A stretch of DNA of 36,735 nt, from NCBI GenBank assembly GCA_002973575.1, contig PVEQ01000028.1, positions 1 to 36,735 of the forward strand. Direction: 5' to 3'. The position numbers and the translations under genes were made by a program. Shown piece after piece: positions 26,986 through 33,830 of the stretch. The stretch's first letter is position 1. The number at the start of each line of letters is the position of its first letter. The stretch comes from Sediminibacterium magnilacihabitans. Lineage in GTDB: Bacteria > Bacteroidota > Bacteroidia > Chitinophagales > Chitinophagaceae. The notes below the pieces were generated by a model. The model was given only the letters and a program-made list of their open reading frames with translations, was not told the origin of the DNA and did no database searches.

Positions 26986-27017
26986 TTATTATCCGTTCAT
27001 TTAAAAATAGTCAAATC

Positions 27018-27989
27018 ATGTACATCAGGAAAAGTATTGTAATTGCATTGATAGGATGTGCCGCTATGGCGCCACAATCATCTGTTCACGCGCAGGTAAC
27101 CGCCACCAAGAGCAACAGCATTGCCGGTGGAGACCTGGTAGGAAGATGGGACCTCACCGTATTGGAAAATGGAAAAGAAAGGGCTTCTTGGCTGGAGATC
27201 GAGATTTCCGGCGTTAAAACCCTGGTGGGCCGGTTCGTGGCTTCAGGTGGAAGTGCGAGACCGGTTGCCAAAGTATTATTGAATGGTAACAAGTTCTCTT
27301 TTGCCATCCCGCCACAATGGGAGTCGTCGGAGAAAGACATGGTACTGGAAGGAGAACCTAATGGTGAAGGGATCAAAGGAGTGATACATTCCAGTATGGG
27401 AAAAGATCTTCCTTTTACGGGTGTAAGGGCGCCGATGCTCACAGAGAAGAAAAAAATTCATTGGGGAAAACCCATCCGCCTGTTCAATGGTAAGGACCTC
27501 ACCGGATGGACAACAGACAGAGAGAACAACCAATGGATTGTTCAAAACGGGGAATTGATTAGTCCGCATTCCGGCGCCAACATCATTACCAAAGAAAAGT
27601 TTCGCGATTTTAAATTGCACATCGAGTTCAAATACAAGAAGAACAGCAACAGCGGCGTGTATTTGAGGGGCCGTTACGAAACGCAGATACTCGATAATGA
27701 CCCTGCTGAACATCCGGGCAGCCATCTTTTTGGCGGCATTTACGGATTCCTCGTACCCAGTGAAATGGCGGCCATTGGACCTGACCAATGGCAGAGTTAT
27801 GATATTACGTTGGTGGGCAGGATGGTTACGGTGGTTGCGAATGGCAAGACCATCATCTGCAACCAGGAGATACCAGGCATTACCGGCGGCGCGCTGGACA
27901 GCAAAGAAGGAGAACCCGGCCCCATCTACCTGCAGGGCGATCATGGTCCGGTGTCTTTTAGAAATATAGTGATTACGCCGGGCGAATAA
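27018..27989 (+). CDS. DUF1080 (3-keto-disaccharide hydrolase-like) secreted protein
   Basis: A 323-residue exported protein. The ATG at 27018 gives a normal signal peptide (MYIRKSIVIALIGC... ending SVHAQ); the frame extends upstream into the previous gene but without a plausible N-terminus. Residues about 30-135 form an extra beta-rich domain (DLVGRWDLTVLENGKERASW). The DUF1080/PF06439 concanavalin-like domain runs from about 150 to the end, with IRLFNGKDLTGWT, FKLHIEFKYKKNSNSGVYLR and the closing GPVSFRNIVITPG. It follows the oxidoreductase gene by 32 bases and probably cleaves the 3-keto-glycoside that enzyme makes. Confidence 0.92.
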   Translation: MYIRKSIVIALIGCAAMAPQSSVHAQVTATKSNSIAGGDLVGRWDLTVLENGKERASWLEIEISGVKTLVGRFVASGGSARPVAKVLLNGNKFSFAIPPQWESSEKDMVLEGEPNGEGIKGVIHSSMGKDLPFTGVRAPMLTEKKKIHWGKPIRLFNGKDLTGWTTDRENNQWIVQNGELISPHSGANIITKEKFRDFKLHIEFKYKKNSNSGVYLRGRYETQILDNDPAEHPGSHLFGGIYGFLVPSEMAAIGPDQWQSYDITLVGRMVTVVANGKTIICNQEIPGITGGALDSKEGEPGPIYLQGDHGPVSFRNIVITPGE

Positions 27990-28056
27990 ACGGAATCTGC
28001 GCTGACTTGTATTCGATAGGTTTTCAACTACCTTTATTGCTGGCAACACATGCAAT

Positions 28057-28220
28057 ATGAAAGTAGTTACCCATTTCGTTTTCCGGCTCCTTCCTTTAAT
28101 TTTATCGGCTCAATCTTTTCACATATTCGCGATCTGGGTATACAACCGGGGGTAATGAAGTGGCCGAGGGAAATGTAGATGGAAAACTACTTTCTAATTT
28201 TTGTAATTATTATTCTACCG
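28057..28220 (+). pseudogene. Possible decayed small secreted-protein gene
   Basis: An ATG at 28057 opens a signal-peptide-like frame (MKVVTHFVFRLLPLILSAQS) that stops at 28155. A second frame reads on as YTTGGNEVAEGNVDGKLLSN to a stop near 28222. Together they look like one short gene broken by a frameshift, but each piece is too short to exclude chance. No family recognised. Confidence 0.2.
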
Positions 28221-28565
28221 ATGGCTAAACGTACAAAAGAGAAGGAGTTATTGTCTTTCTATGAAACAGAGGAGGGGCTGCACAAGATTAATACTATTAA
28301 GTCAGGATTATTTAATAATACGATTAAAAGTTTTCCTCAAATTTTTGCAACTATAGCCAAAAGCAATCTCCAAATCTTATTGGGTATTTCATTCTATTCC
28401 TTTATTAAGAAAGTCGAAGATCCTGGCAAGTTCTCTTTAAATGAAATCGAGTTTATGGCAGCTTTTTTTGGAGTCGAATATGATACTATGTTGAAATTTG
28501 TTAGAAGTGCTATGATCTTATCAAAAAATAAACGGAACCTCCCTCCGGATTTCGGGCACTCCTAA
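28221..28565 (+). CDS. Small HTH-like protein, C-terminus supplied by IS sequence
   Basis: The likely start is ATG 28221 (MAKRTKEKELLSFYETEEG), giving 114 residues; the upstream extension from 28179 is hydrophobic and looks accidental. The segment IAKSNLQILLGISFYSFIKK followed by DPGKFSLNEIEFMAAFFGVE has the rhythm of an XRE-type helix-turn-helix domain found in small Bacteroidota phage or island regulators. The gene is AT-rich compared with DNA to its left and marks the beginning of the accessory region. The last ten residues (RNLPPDFGHS) come from what appears to be the terminal sequence of the adjacent IS3-family remnant, so the original protein probably ended differently. Confidence 0.5.
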   Translation: MAKRTKEKELLSFYETEEGLHKINTIKSGLFNNTIKSFPQIFATIAKSNLQILLGISFYSFIKKVEDPGKFSLNEIEFMAAFFGVEYDTMLKFVRSAMILSKNKRNLPPDFGHS

Positions 28566-28888
28566 GTCGGAGAATTCGGACTGTTTGAAGGATAAAAAAA
28601 CTCTTTATGAAGGTATGTATTTTCCGGTGAAGCCAACAGGTTTTCTGTAGCTGCAAAATACATCCCTTCATGAAGAGGAACCTTGGGTACGTTTTTTTCC
28701 TTTCGCTCTTTTGATTGTTTTATCAGTTGTTCAACTACTACTTCAGCAGGCGTCTTACCATTTAAAGAACTGTGCGGTCGATAGTGATTATATTCCGCTA
28801 CCCAGCCACTTATTTTCTCATAAGCATCCTCCAGAGATAGGAACCAGTGCGTATTTAAGCATTCATCGCGGAACTTCTGGCTAAATAG
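28562..28888 (-). pseudogene. IS3-family transposase remnant (C-terminal part of the integrase core)
   Basis: Reading the minus strand from about 28888 to TAG at 28562 gives a typical IS3 OrfB C-terminus: QKFRDECLNTHWFLSLEDAY, then WVAEYNHYRPHSSLNGKTPA. This is the region around the last catalytic Glu and the RPHSSL motif. The frame stops at a TAA just upstream of about 28894 and no N-terminal part is present, so the element is 5'-truncated and inactive. About 30 bases past the stop, the CCTCCCTCCGGATTTCGGGC stretch may be the IS terminal repeat, lying inside the end of the small HTH-like gene. The other end adjoins the repeat array and ATPase gene. Confidence 0.85.
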
Positions 28889-28894
28889 GGTTAT

Positions 28895-29019
28895 TTATAA
28901 TTAGCCACAACTCATTTTTTTAAGCAGATTTGGCGAAATATAACCATCTTATATCTCGCCAAATCGCGTATTTTTTTATAGTTTTGGCGAATTATAACTC
29001 ATTCTTAATTCGCCAAAAG
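28895..29019. repeat. Array of five alternating inverted half-sites before the DUF234 ATPase gene
   Basis: Half-sites of consensus GAnTTTGGCGAAnTATAA occur in alternating orientation at 28895-28913 (minus), 28927-28943 (plus), 28949-28965 (minus), 28981-28997 (plus) and 29003-29019 (minus). Sites 2 and 3 form a near-perfect inverted repeat (GATTTGGCGAAATATAA with TTATATCTCGCCAAATC, one mismatch, 5-base gap). Sites 4 and 5 form another with perfect 13-base arms (TTTTGGCGAATTA and TAATTCGCCAAAA). The last ends 19 bases before the ATPase start, so it may be an operator set, an mRNA leader structure or a recombination/transposition signal. Confidence 0.8.
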
Positions 29020-29037
29020 ACGCAAAATGCTTATACA

Positions 29038-30468
29038 ATGGAACCAATAATTGGACGAGAAACAGAACAGAATCTATTGTCTAAAATATTGAAATCAGGA
29101 GAAGCGGAGCTTGTTGCTATGTATGGTCGCAGAAGGGTCGGAAAAACGTTCATTATACGTCATGCATATGAAAAACAAATAGCTTTTGAATTTTCTGGAA
29201 CACATAACGCCACTTTATACCAGCAATTAGACAACTTCCGCATTGCCCTGTCAAATGTGCAAGGTTTAAAATTAGGTACCCCCGCCAGTTGGTTTGAAGC
29301 TTTTGACATGCTAACCAAGTATTTAACGCCTATCATAAAACGGCAACGAAGAGTGGTATTTTTTGATGAGTTTCCCTGGATACATACTCCCAGATCCGGT
29401 TTTATGCAGGCTTTTGAGAATTTTTGGAATATGTGGGCCTCCCGGCAGCAAAATCTAATTGTTGTAATCTGCGGGTCGGCAGCCGCCTGGATGATCCAAA
29501 AAGTCATTAATAACAGAGGGGGGTTACACAATCGGGTAACGAGGAAAATGCGTCTTTTGCCTTTTACCGTCAGTGAAACGGAAAAATTTTTAAGAGCCCG
29601 GAAGGTTAATATAGACAGGTTTCAGGTACTTCAATTGTATATGGCAATGGGTGGGATACCCCATTATTTAAAAGAGATAGAACCGGGTGAAAGTGCCACG
29701 CAAGCAATTGACAAATTGTGTTTCACGAAAGATGGGATCCTGCAAGATGAATTCAAAAAACTATTTCATTCATTATTTGATGGGGCTGATGACCATATTG
29801 CCGTCGTTAAAGCACTTTCAAAAAAAGGAAGTGGCTTGAACAGGAATGAAATCATTGAAGCATGCGGGTTGTCTTCAGGCGGAGGCGCCACGCAATTACT
29901 GGAAGAACTTACAGAGTCGGGTTTTATAACACCATATATTCCGTTCGGAAAAACTACGAAGGATGTAGTTTACCGGTTGACTGACGAATACTCCCACTTC
30001 TTCATGAAATTCATTGAAAACAGTAAATGGCATGGTGCTGGCTCTTGGGAGAAATTTGCATCTGGCTCCTCTTGGAAAAGTTGGAGTGGAACTGCATTTG
30101 AAGCGATTTGTATGAAACATATAGCATCAATCAAAAAAGCACTGGGTATTGAAAATGTACATACTGAAACCTCTACATGGCGGTATAAACCTCAAAAGAA
30201 TGAGCAAGGTGCGCAAATTGATTTGTTGATTGACAGGCAGGACATGTGTATTAATTTATGTGAGATGAAATTTTCAATCAATGAGTTTTCAATCACAAAA
30301 GGGTACAAAGAAGAACTATGGAAAAAGGTGCAGGTATTCAGAAGTGCGACTAACACAAAAAAAACATTATTCCTTACGATGATTACGACGTATGGGGTCA
30401 CTACCAATGAATATAAGATTGGGTTAGTTCAGAGTGAATTAACAATGGATGTATTGTTTGATGAATAA
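29038..30468 (+). CDS. AAA ATPase with winged-helix and DUF234 (PD-(D/E)XK-like) domains
   Basis: A 476-residue archaeal-type (COG1672-like) ATPase. I chose ATG 29038 (MEPIIGRETEQNLL), the normal family start. The ATPase domain spans about residues 1-220, with Walker A GRRRVGKT (30-37) and Walker B VVFFDEFPW (Asp110, Glu111). A winged-helix segment lies around 250-330 (ALSKKGSGLNRNEIIEACGL). The C-terminal DUF234 domain has the nuclease-like signature Asp395 (QIDLLIDR) and Glu409-x-Lys411 (CEMKF). Such ATPases are often multi-copy and mobile in Bacteroidota, with unknown role. The 3' end overlaps the convergent AbiEii-like gene by 40 bases. An internal 102-base piece (29279-29380) is duplicated exactly at 31651. 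Confidence 0.88.
   Translation: MEPIIGRETEQNLLSKILKSGEAELVAMYGRRRVGKTFIIRHAYEKQIAFEFSGTHNATLYQQLDNFRIALSNVQGLKLGTPASWFEAFDMLTKYLTPIIKRQRRVVFFDEFPWIHTPRSGFMQAFENFWNMWASRQQNLIVVICGSAAAWMIQKVINNRGGLHNRVTRKMRLLPFTVSETEKFLRARKVNIDRFQVLQLYMAMGGIPHYLKEIEPGESATQAIDKLCFTKDGILQDEFKKLFHSLFDGADDHIAVVKALSKKGSGLNRNEIIEACGLSSGGGATQLLEELTESGFITPYIPFGKTTKDVVYRLTDEYSHFFMKFIENSKWHGAGSWEKFASGSSWKSWSGTAFEAICMKHIASIKKALGIENVHTETSTWRYKPQKNEQGAQIDLLIDRQDMCINLCEMKFSINEFSITKGYKEELWKKVQVFRSATNTKKTLFLTMITTYGVTTNEYKIGLVQSELTMDVLFDE
29279..29380 (+). repeat. 102-bp direct repeat, source copy inside the ATPase gene
   Basis: This piece, from CCCCCGCCAGTTGG to GAGTTTCCCTGGA, encodes roughly residues 82-114 of the ATPase, up to and including Walker B. 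It is identical, base for base, to 31651-31752. It is intact coding sequence here, so this is the likely origin. Confidence 0.95.
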
Positions 30469-30887
30469 TCGCAACTCAAATCCTGTCCAATATCTTTTTT
30501 TAATATTACTTCCAGCAGAAAACCTAAGCGTTGGAGAGCAGTAAGGGGTACTTCTTTTAACAGGTGCTCAGTTATTGTAAATTCTACACCCTTTCGTTTT
30601 AATTTTTTGATTTGCGAATAAGTCAGTTCACCGCCGAACCCCAACGCTTCACGATTAATTGCCAGATCAATGTCTTCAGAGAACCTCGAGATCAGTTGCC
30701 AGCTCTTACTTAAAGAGGTGCCGCCCTTAAAAACAATATCTTTTGCAAATGGTGTATTAAAGATGGCCCGTAAGGCAACAGTCACCCACCAGTCTTTTTC
30801 CAATGCATTCTTGGGCGCTGATAATTTTGCCGATGCCTGGTCAAGCACCAGCTGCTTTCTATCATCCGATAATTCAAGCCACTTCAT
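30429..30887 (-). pseudogene. AbiEii-like nucleotidyltransferase toxin, 3'-truncated
   Basis: The 152-residue frame carries the N-terminal nucleotidyltransferase signature of AbiEii/MenT toxins: VFKGGTSLSKSWQLI followed by RFSEDIDLAI, with the paired Asp residues of the active site. The family is usually around 280-340 residues, so about half is missing. The last 14 or so residues run antisense into the end of the convergent ATPase gene and are probably not original. The start overlaps the end of the AbiEi gene by 14 bases, the usual arrangement of the pair. The toxin is probably inactive, because the C-terminal domain is gone. Confidence 0.75.
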
Positions 30888-31488
30888 GTCTGTCTTTTAT
30901 TAACTGTAGTAAATAGTTATGAGTTTTTGCTGACGCGAGTTGCAGATCGTATTTCAAAAGTTGCGGGTCCTCCTTTTCAATCAGCACTTTGATACGAGCC
31001 CTCATTTCAGCTGTGATCTCGTTTAGATTTACATCTTCTAAAGCGCGTATCAGCATGCCGCTGATGGCGCCTTTAAAAGCAAACTTTTTGGGAGTTGTCG
31101 GCTTGAATACCAGCTTTCCTTTACCGATTTGAATATTACGCCGCTGGCCATCGGTCAGGTACACGATATTCATAGGCACCTGTGTCGACAAGCCCAGTCT
31201 GTTGAGAGCAGCCGCACCGGTTGGCAGAATGCGCACATGCTCTCTCGCTGCTATTGCCTCTGCTATTTTTTCCATGGAAGGAATCAGCTTACCCAGCTCA
31301 TCGTCATATTGAGGGAGGTAATAGATCCCGTGTCCAAGTCTTTCAATGACACCTTCACTTACCAGGCGCGACAAAGCCTGCCTGATAGCATCGTCCGATC
31401 CCAAGCCTCGAAAGTCAGCAGGAAATAAAATAGCTCCAGGCGGAGTTTCCCGAATCTGCTCTCCGATATGTTGTTGAACTGATTTCAT
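30874..31488 (-). CDS. AbiEi-family antitoxin/transcriptional repressor
   Basis: A 204-residue protein of the DUF6088/AbiEi type. The N-terminal winged-helix domain (about 1-75) has FRGLGSDDAIRQALSRLVSE and GVIERLGHGIYYLP. The C-terminal domain has ILPTGAAALNRLGLSTQVP and VYLTDGQRRNIQIGKGKLVF, typical of AbiEi. In the type IV AbiE system this protein counteracts AbiEii and represses its own promoter by binding inverted repeats. Three palindromes built on TGTCAC/GTGACA lie directly upstream of its start and fit that role. The gene looks complete although its toxin partner is truncated. Confidence 0.85.
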   Translation of the reverse strand: MKSVQQHIGEQIRETPPGAILFPADFRGLGSDDAIRQALSRLVSEGVIERLGHGIYYLPQYDDELGKLIPSMEKIAEAIAAREHVRILPTGAAALNRLGLSTQVPMNIVYLTDGQRRNIQIGKGKLVFKPTTPKKFAFKGAISGMLIRALEDVNLNEITAEMRARIKVLIEKEDPQLLKYDLQLASAKTHNYLLQLIKDRHEVA

Positions 31489-31561
31489 GTCACAAATTTA
31501 TGCATAATTGTGACAGAAAACGTCACATTTGTCACGATTTTATGCAAAATCGTGACAAATG
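31488..31561 (-). promoter_or_regulatory. Operator region of the abiE operon (three TGTCAC palindromes)
   Basis: Three inverted repeats sit immediately upstream of the AbiEi start. The first is TGTCACAA (31488-31495) with TTGTGACA (31508-31515). The second is TGTGAC (31509-31514) with GTCACA (31522-31527). The third is a perfect 16-base-arm palindrome, CATTTGTCACGATTTT (31526-31541) with AAAATCGTGACAAATG (31546-31561). AbiEi proteins are known to autoregulate through such sites. Confidence 0.7.
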
Positions 31562-31650
31562 CTCACCACGGTACTTGATTCTTATCGGTCAAGGATTTCA
31601 GACAGGGCACCAGTTGATGATGATTTATGTCAATACCAAAAACCTGGTTT
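31562..31650. other. Unassigned 89-base stretch between the abiE operators and the duplicated segment
   Basis: No convincing gene. The minus strand carries a short open frame (reading FGIDINHHQLVPCLKSLTDK and stopping at a TGA near 31568) that could be the tail of a deleted gene, but it is too short to assign. Confidence 0.3.
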
Positions 31651-31752
31651 CCCCCGCCAGTTGGTTTGAAGCTTTTGACATGCTAACCAAGTATTTAACG
31701 CCTATCATAAAACGGCAACGAAGAGTGGTATTTTTTGATGAGTTTCCCTGGA
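31651..31752 (+). repeat. 102-bp exact copy of an internal ATPase segment
   Basis: Identical to 29279-29380 and in the same orientation, 2372 bases away. It begins at CCCCCGCC and ends at CCCTGGA, and neither flank matches the source flanks. It has no start codon, is not part of a functional gene here, and its right edge coincides with the point at which the ParE-like toxin loses its homology. Confidence 0.95.
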
Positions 31753-31955
31753 CACTTATATCCCAATGAAGAACGAATTGGGTCTTTGCAAACAGCATAG
31801 GATTTTAGAGGATTGGCAAGTTTGAGGAAGTAATCATAAACGTCATCAGTAAACTTTTCGGCAATCGCAACCAATCCCTTCGATTCAATATACCAAGCGA
31901 TAGATGCAATGCTTTCAGCGGCGCTTTGTTTTACAGTTACTTTTCTGCCGCCCAT
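31753..31955 (-). pseudogene. RelE/ParE-like toxin, 3'-truncated
   Basis: The start ATG is at 31955. The product opens VTVKQSAAESIASIAWYIES and reaches DPIRSSLGYKC, the N-terminal two-thirds of a RelE/ParE-superfamily toxin of about 100 residues. After GYKC the frame enters the 102-bp ATPase-derived copy in antisense, and the usual C-terminal strands with the catalytic or binding residues are missing. It overlaps the end of the antitoxin frame by 19 bases, the usual arrangement of such modules. Confidence 0.7.
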
Positions 31956-32118
31956 TTTCTGATCAACTTCTTGCTAAACGACCGTGCATCTTCCAAGGAA
32001 AAGACCTTTTCGGCCTTTGATTTTAAGGCAGCTTTTTTTTGCAAAGCAGAATAATCCTTTGCAGGCACCAGAAGGTATTTTTTCTTATCAATGATTTATC
32101 AATGATGATTTCTGTCAT
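31937..32118 (-). pseudogene. Antitoxin of the ParE/RelE-like module, frameshifted by an 11-bp tandem duplication
   Basis: From ATG 32118 the frame begins MTEIIIDK and then meets a tandem duplication of TTATCAATGAT (32085-32095 and 32096-32106). Removing one copy gives a 56-residue protein, MTEIIIDKKKYLLVPAKDYS... ending KKLIRKWAAEK, with a normal antitoxin composition and length, stopping at 31937. With both copies present the protein is frameshifted and ends early in nonsense (…LCKKKLP). The intact downstream frame argues that the duplication is recent. Confidence 0.7.
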
Positions 32119-32158
32119 GATAAATATTTGCTCTTCAAATATACGATAAAGCAAGGGC

Positions 32159-32194
32159 AAAAAATACCCGCAAATCAACTGATCTGCGGGTATT
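32159..32194 (-). terminator. Rho-independent terminator downstream of the tRNA fragment
   Basis: Read on the minus strand, perfect 10-base arms AATACCCGCA (32194-32185) and TGCGGGTATT (32172-32163) with a 12-base loop are followed by TTTT. It lies just past the 3' end of the tRNA-Met fragment and is probably the terminator of the original tRNA gene. Confidence 0.75.
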
Positions 32195-32197
32195 CTG

Positions 32198-32238
32198 TGG
32201 GCCCACCAGGGCATGATCCTGGGACCCCCTGATTATGA
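32198..32238 (-). tRNA. 3' half of tRNA-Met(CAT), probable integration (att) site
   Basis: The minus strand reads CTCATAATCAGGGGG (anticodon loop with CAT and 3' anticodon stem), then TCCCAGG..CCTGG (T stem) and TGGGCCCA (3' acceptor strand). This matches the 3' half of a Bacteroidota elongator tRNA-Met. Similarity stops at the anticodon loop, and no D-arm or 5' acceptor strand precedes it. The T loop reads ATCATGC where TTCGAGC is expected, so the fragment has drifted. A tyrosine recombinase gene starts 210 bases away, so this is most simply an att site left by integration into a tRNA gene. Confidence 0.75.
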
Positions 32239-32447
32239 GCGCTCAAAAAGGGGTTTATTGCATTTTATTTCATCTTACTACATCTTACCGAATTCGCTGA
32301 AAATTAGGTAGTTACGGGTGTTTTTGCCTAATTTCAAAATCTGTCACAAAACGGGTTTTTACCCTGTTTTACCCTTCGATTTGTGCAAATTTTATGCAAA
32401 TTTCCAAGTAGAGGACTGTATTGTGTAATGATTAAAAAATTCAGTGT
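32239..32447. promoter_or_regulatory. AT-rich leader of the integrase gene with short repeats
   Basis: No gene is seen here. It contains an inverted repeat AAATTAGG (32301-32308) / CCTAATTT (32327-32334) and two direct copies of TGCAAATTT (32384-32392, 32395-32403). TGCAAATT recurs downstream of the integrase at 33831 and 33891. These could be arm-type binding sites for the recombinase, by analogy with other integrating elements. Confidence 0.4.
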
Positions 32448-33812
32448 ATGTTGGTAACAGCCTCCATTTTTCTTGACACACGAAGAATGAAAAAAACAAA
32501 GACCTATCCGGTCAAATTACGTGTGTACACTCAGAATAAAACTGAGATGTATCCTACCACATTTGATTTGAATGAAAAAGATTTCGAAAAGCTCGAAGCA
32601 AAAAACCTAGGTGAAGGATTGCGTAAAGTACGTGATCAGTTAAAAGAGTTAAAGGAACAGGCAGAAGAATCAATCAAAGAGAATCGGCCATTCACCTTTA
32701 TTGATTTTGAACGCAAGTTTGTGCAGCATCATCCGCTGCTGGTTAAGAAGCAGTCTATGAAGTATGCCGCACAATTGCCCGAGATGTATCAAGGCGAAGA
32801 GATGCCGAAAGATGCTGTTAAACGTTATAAGATTTTGTCACAGCGCTTCGACAAAGGAACCATTGGTGATGTATTTCAATGTATCATTAAGCGATTAATG
32901 TTGGAAGGGCGTATTGGCTCTGCCGAGAGTTATTACACCTCATATCGCGCATTTGAAAAATTCAAAGGAAATGTATTGTTAGAACAAGTAACGGTTTCTT
33001 ACCTCATGCAGTTTGAAAATTACCAGAATGCACGAGCTATTTCCAGAACAACAATCGGTATTTACACACGCAGTATGCGGGCGGTTTTTAACGAAGCGAT
33101 ATTCCAGGATATTGTAACACTAAAACAATATCCGTTTGGCCGCAGAAAATATCGTGTACCTACCGGCAAGGGAATCAAAAAAGCATTAACACATGAAGAG
33201 TTGTTGAAGATCTATAATTATAAATGCGACCCCAATAATCCGACAGAGCAACGAGCAAAGGATATGTGGTTGTTCAGCTATTTTGGAAATGGCATCAACT
33301 TCAAAGACATCCTGCATTTAAAGTATAAGGATATTCATGAAGGCTTTATCATTTTTGAAAGAGCTAAAACAGAAAGAGCCAATCGCGATAACCCGGTATT
33401 GATTTCTGTGTTTATTACGGAAGATATGTACCGTATCATGGAAAGGTGGGGTAATATGAATAAGTCTCCTAATAATCTCATTTTTCCGGTGCTTGACTTA
33501 AATTCTAACTTGTTCCAACAGCATGAGGATAAGAAACTGTTCACCCACATGATCAATGAATGGCTGCGGAAAATGCAAAAGGAATTAGGCATTGCAAAGA
33601 AAATTACAACGTATGTGGCACGGCATACCTTTTCAACAGTGATGAAGAATTCCGGGGTATCAACCAGGTATATTCAGGAAGCATTGGGTCATCAATCTTT
33701 AACCACCACGGAAAATTATCTTGCCAGCTTTGATGATGCCACCAAGAAAAGATTGGCGGCCAACCTGGAAAATTTTAAAGCTGCTGATCTGCAGGAAAAG
33801 ATTGCCGTTTAG
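32448..33812 (+). CDS. Tyrosine recombinase/integrase (Bacteroidota mobile-element type)
   Basis: A 454-residue site-specific recombinase. The N-terminal arm-binding domain starts SIFLDTRRMKKTKTYPVKLR, a SAM-like core-binding domain lies at about 130-235, and the catalytic domain runs from about 245. Visible active-site residues are the beta-hairpin Lys in FERAKTERAN, Arg392 and His393 (YVARHTF), His415 (EALGHQS) and the nucleophile Tyr424 (ENYLASF). The usual first catalytic Arg is not evident: the equivalent stretch reads YFGNGINFKD, as in other Bacteroidota integrases that lack it. It lies beside a tRNA-Met fragment and a repeat array, so it probably integrated the DNA to its right. Confidence 0.92.
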   Translation: MLVTASIFLDTRRMKKTKTYPVKLRVYTQNKTEMYPTTFDLNEKDFEKLEAKNLGEGLRKVRDQLKELKEQAEESIKENRPFTFIDFERKFVQHHPLLVKKQSMKYAAQLPEMYQGEEMPKDAVKRYKILSQRFDKGTIGDVFQCIIKRLMLEGRIGSAESYYTSYRAFEKFKGNVLLEQVTVSYLMQFENYQNARAISRTTIGIYTRSMRAVFNEAIFQDIVTLKQYPFGRRKYRVPTGKGIKKALTHEELLKIYNYKCDPNNPTEQRAKDMWLFSYFGNGINFKDILHLKYKDIHEGFIIFERAKTERANRDNPVLISVFITEDMYRIMERWGNMNKSPNNLIFPVLDLNSNLFQQHEDKKLFTHMINEWLRKMQKELGIAKKITTYVARHTFSTVMKNSGVSTRYIQEALGHQSLTTTENYLASFDDATKKRLAANLENFKAADLQEKIAV

Positions 33813-33830
33813 CTAGGGAGAAGATAAAGA

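Noticed and set aside
27276..28055. 259-codon antisense frame opposite the DUF1080 gene
   Set aside because: The opposite strand encodes a clear DUF1080 protein. The antisense frame has no domain I can name and an implausible N-terminus in the intergenic gap.
28895..29019. CRISPR array
   Set aside because: The repeats alternate in orientation, vary in sequence and have only 5-15-base gaps, and no cas gene is present. The same applies to 33831-33994.
31500..31769. Plus-strand frame that includes part of the ATPase (SPASWFEAFDM...)
   Set aside because: It is only the 102-bp duplicated piece preceded by operator sequence, with no Walker A or C-terminal domains, so it is not a gene.
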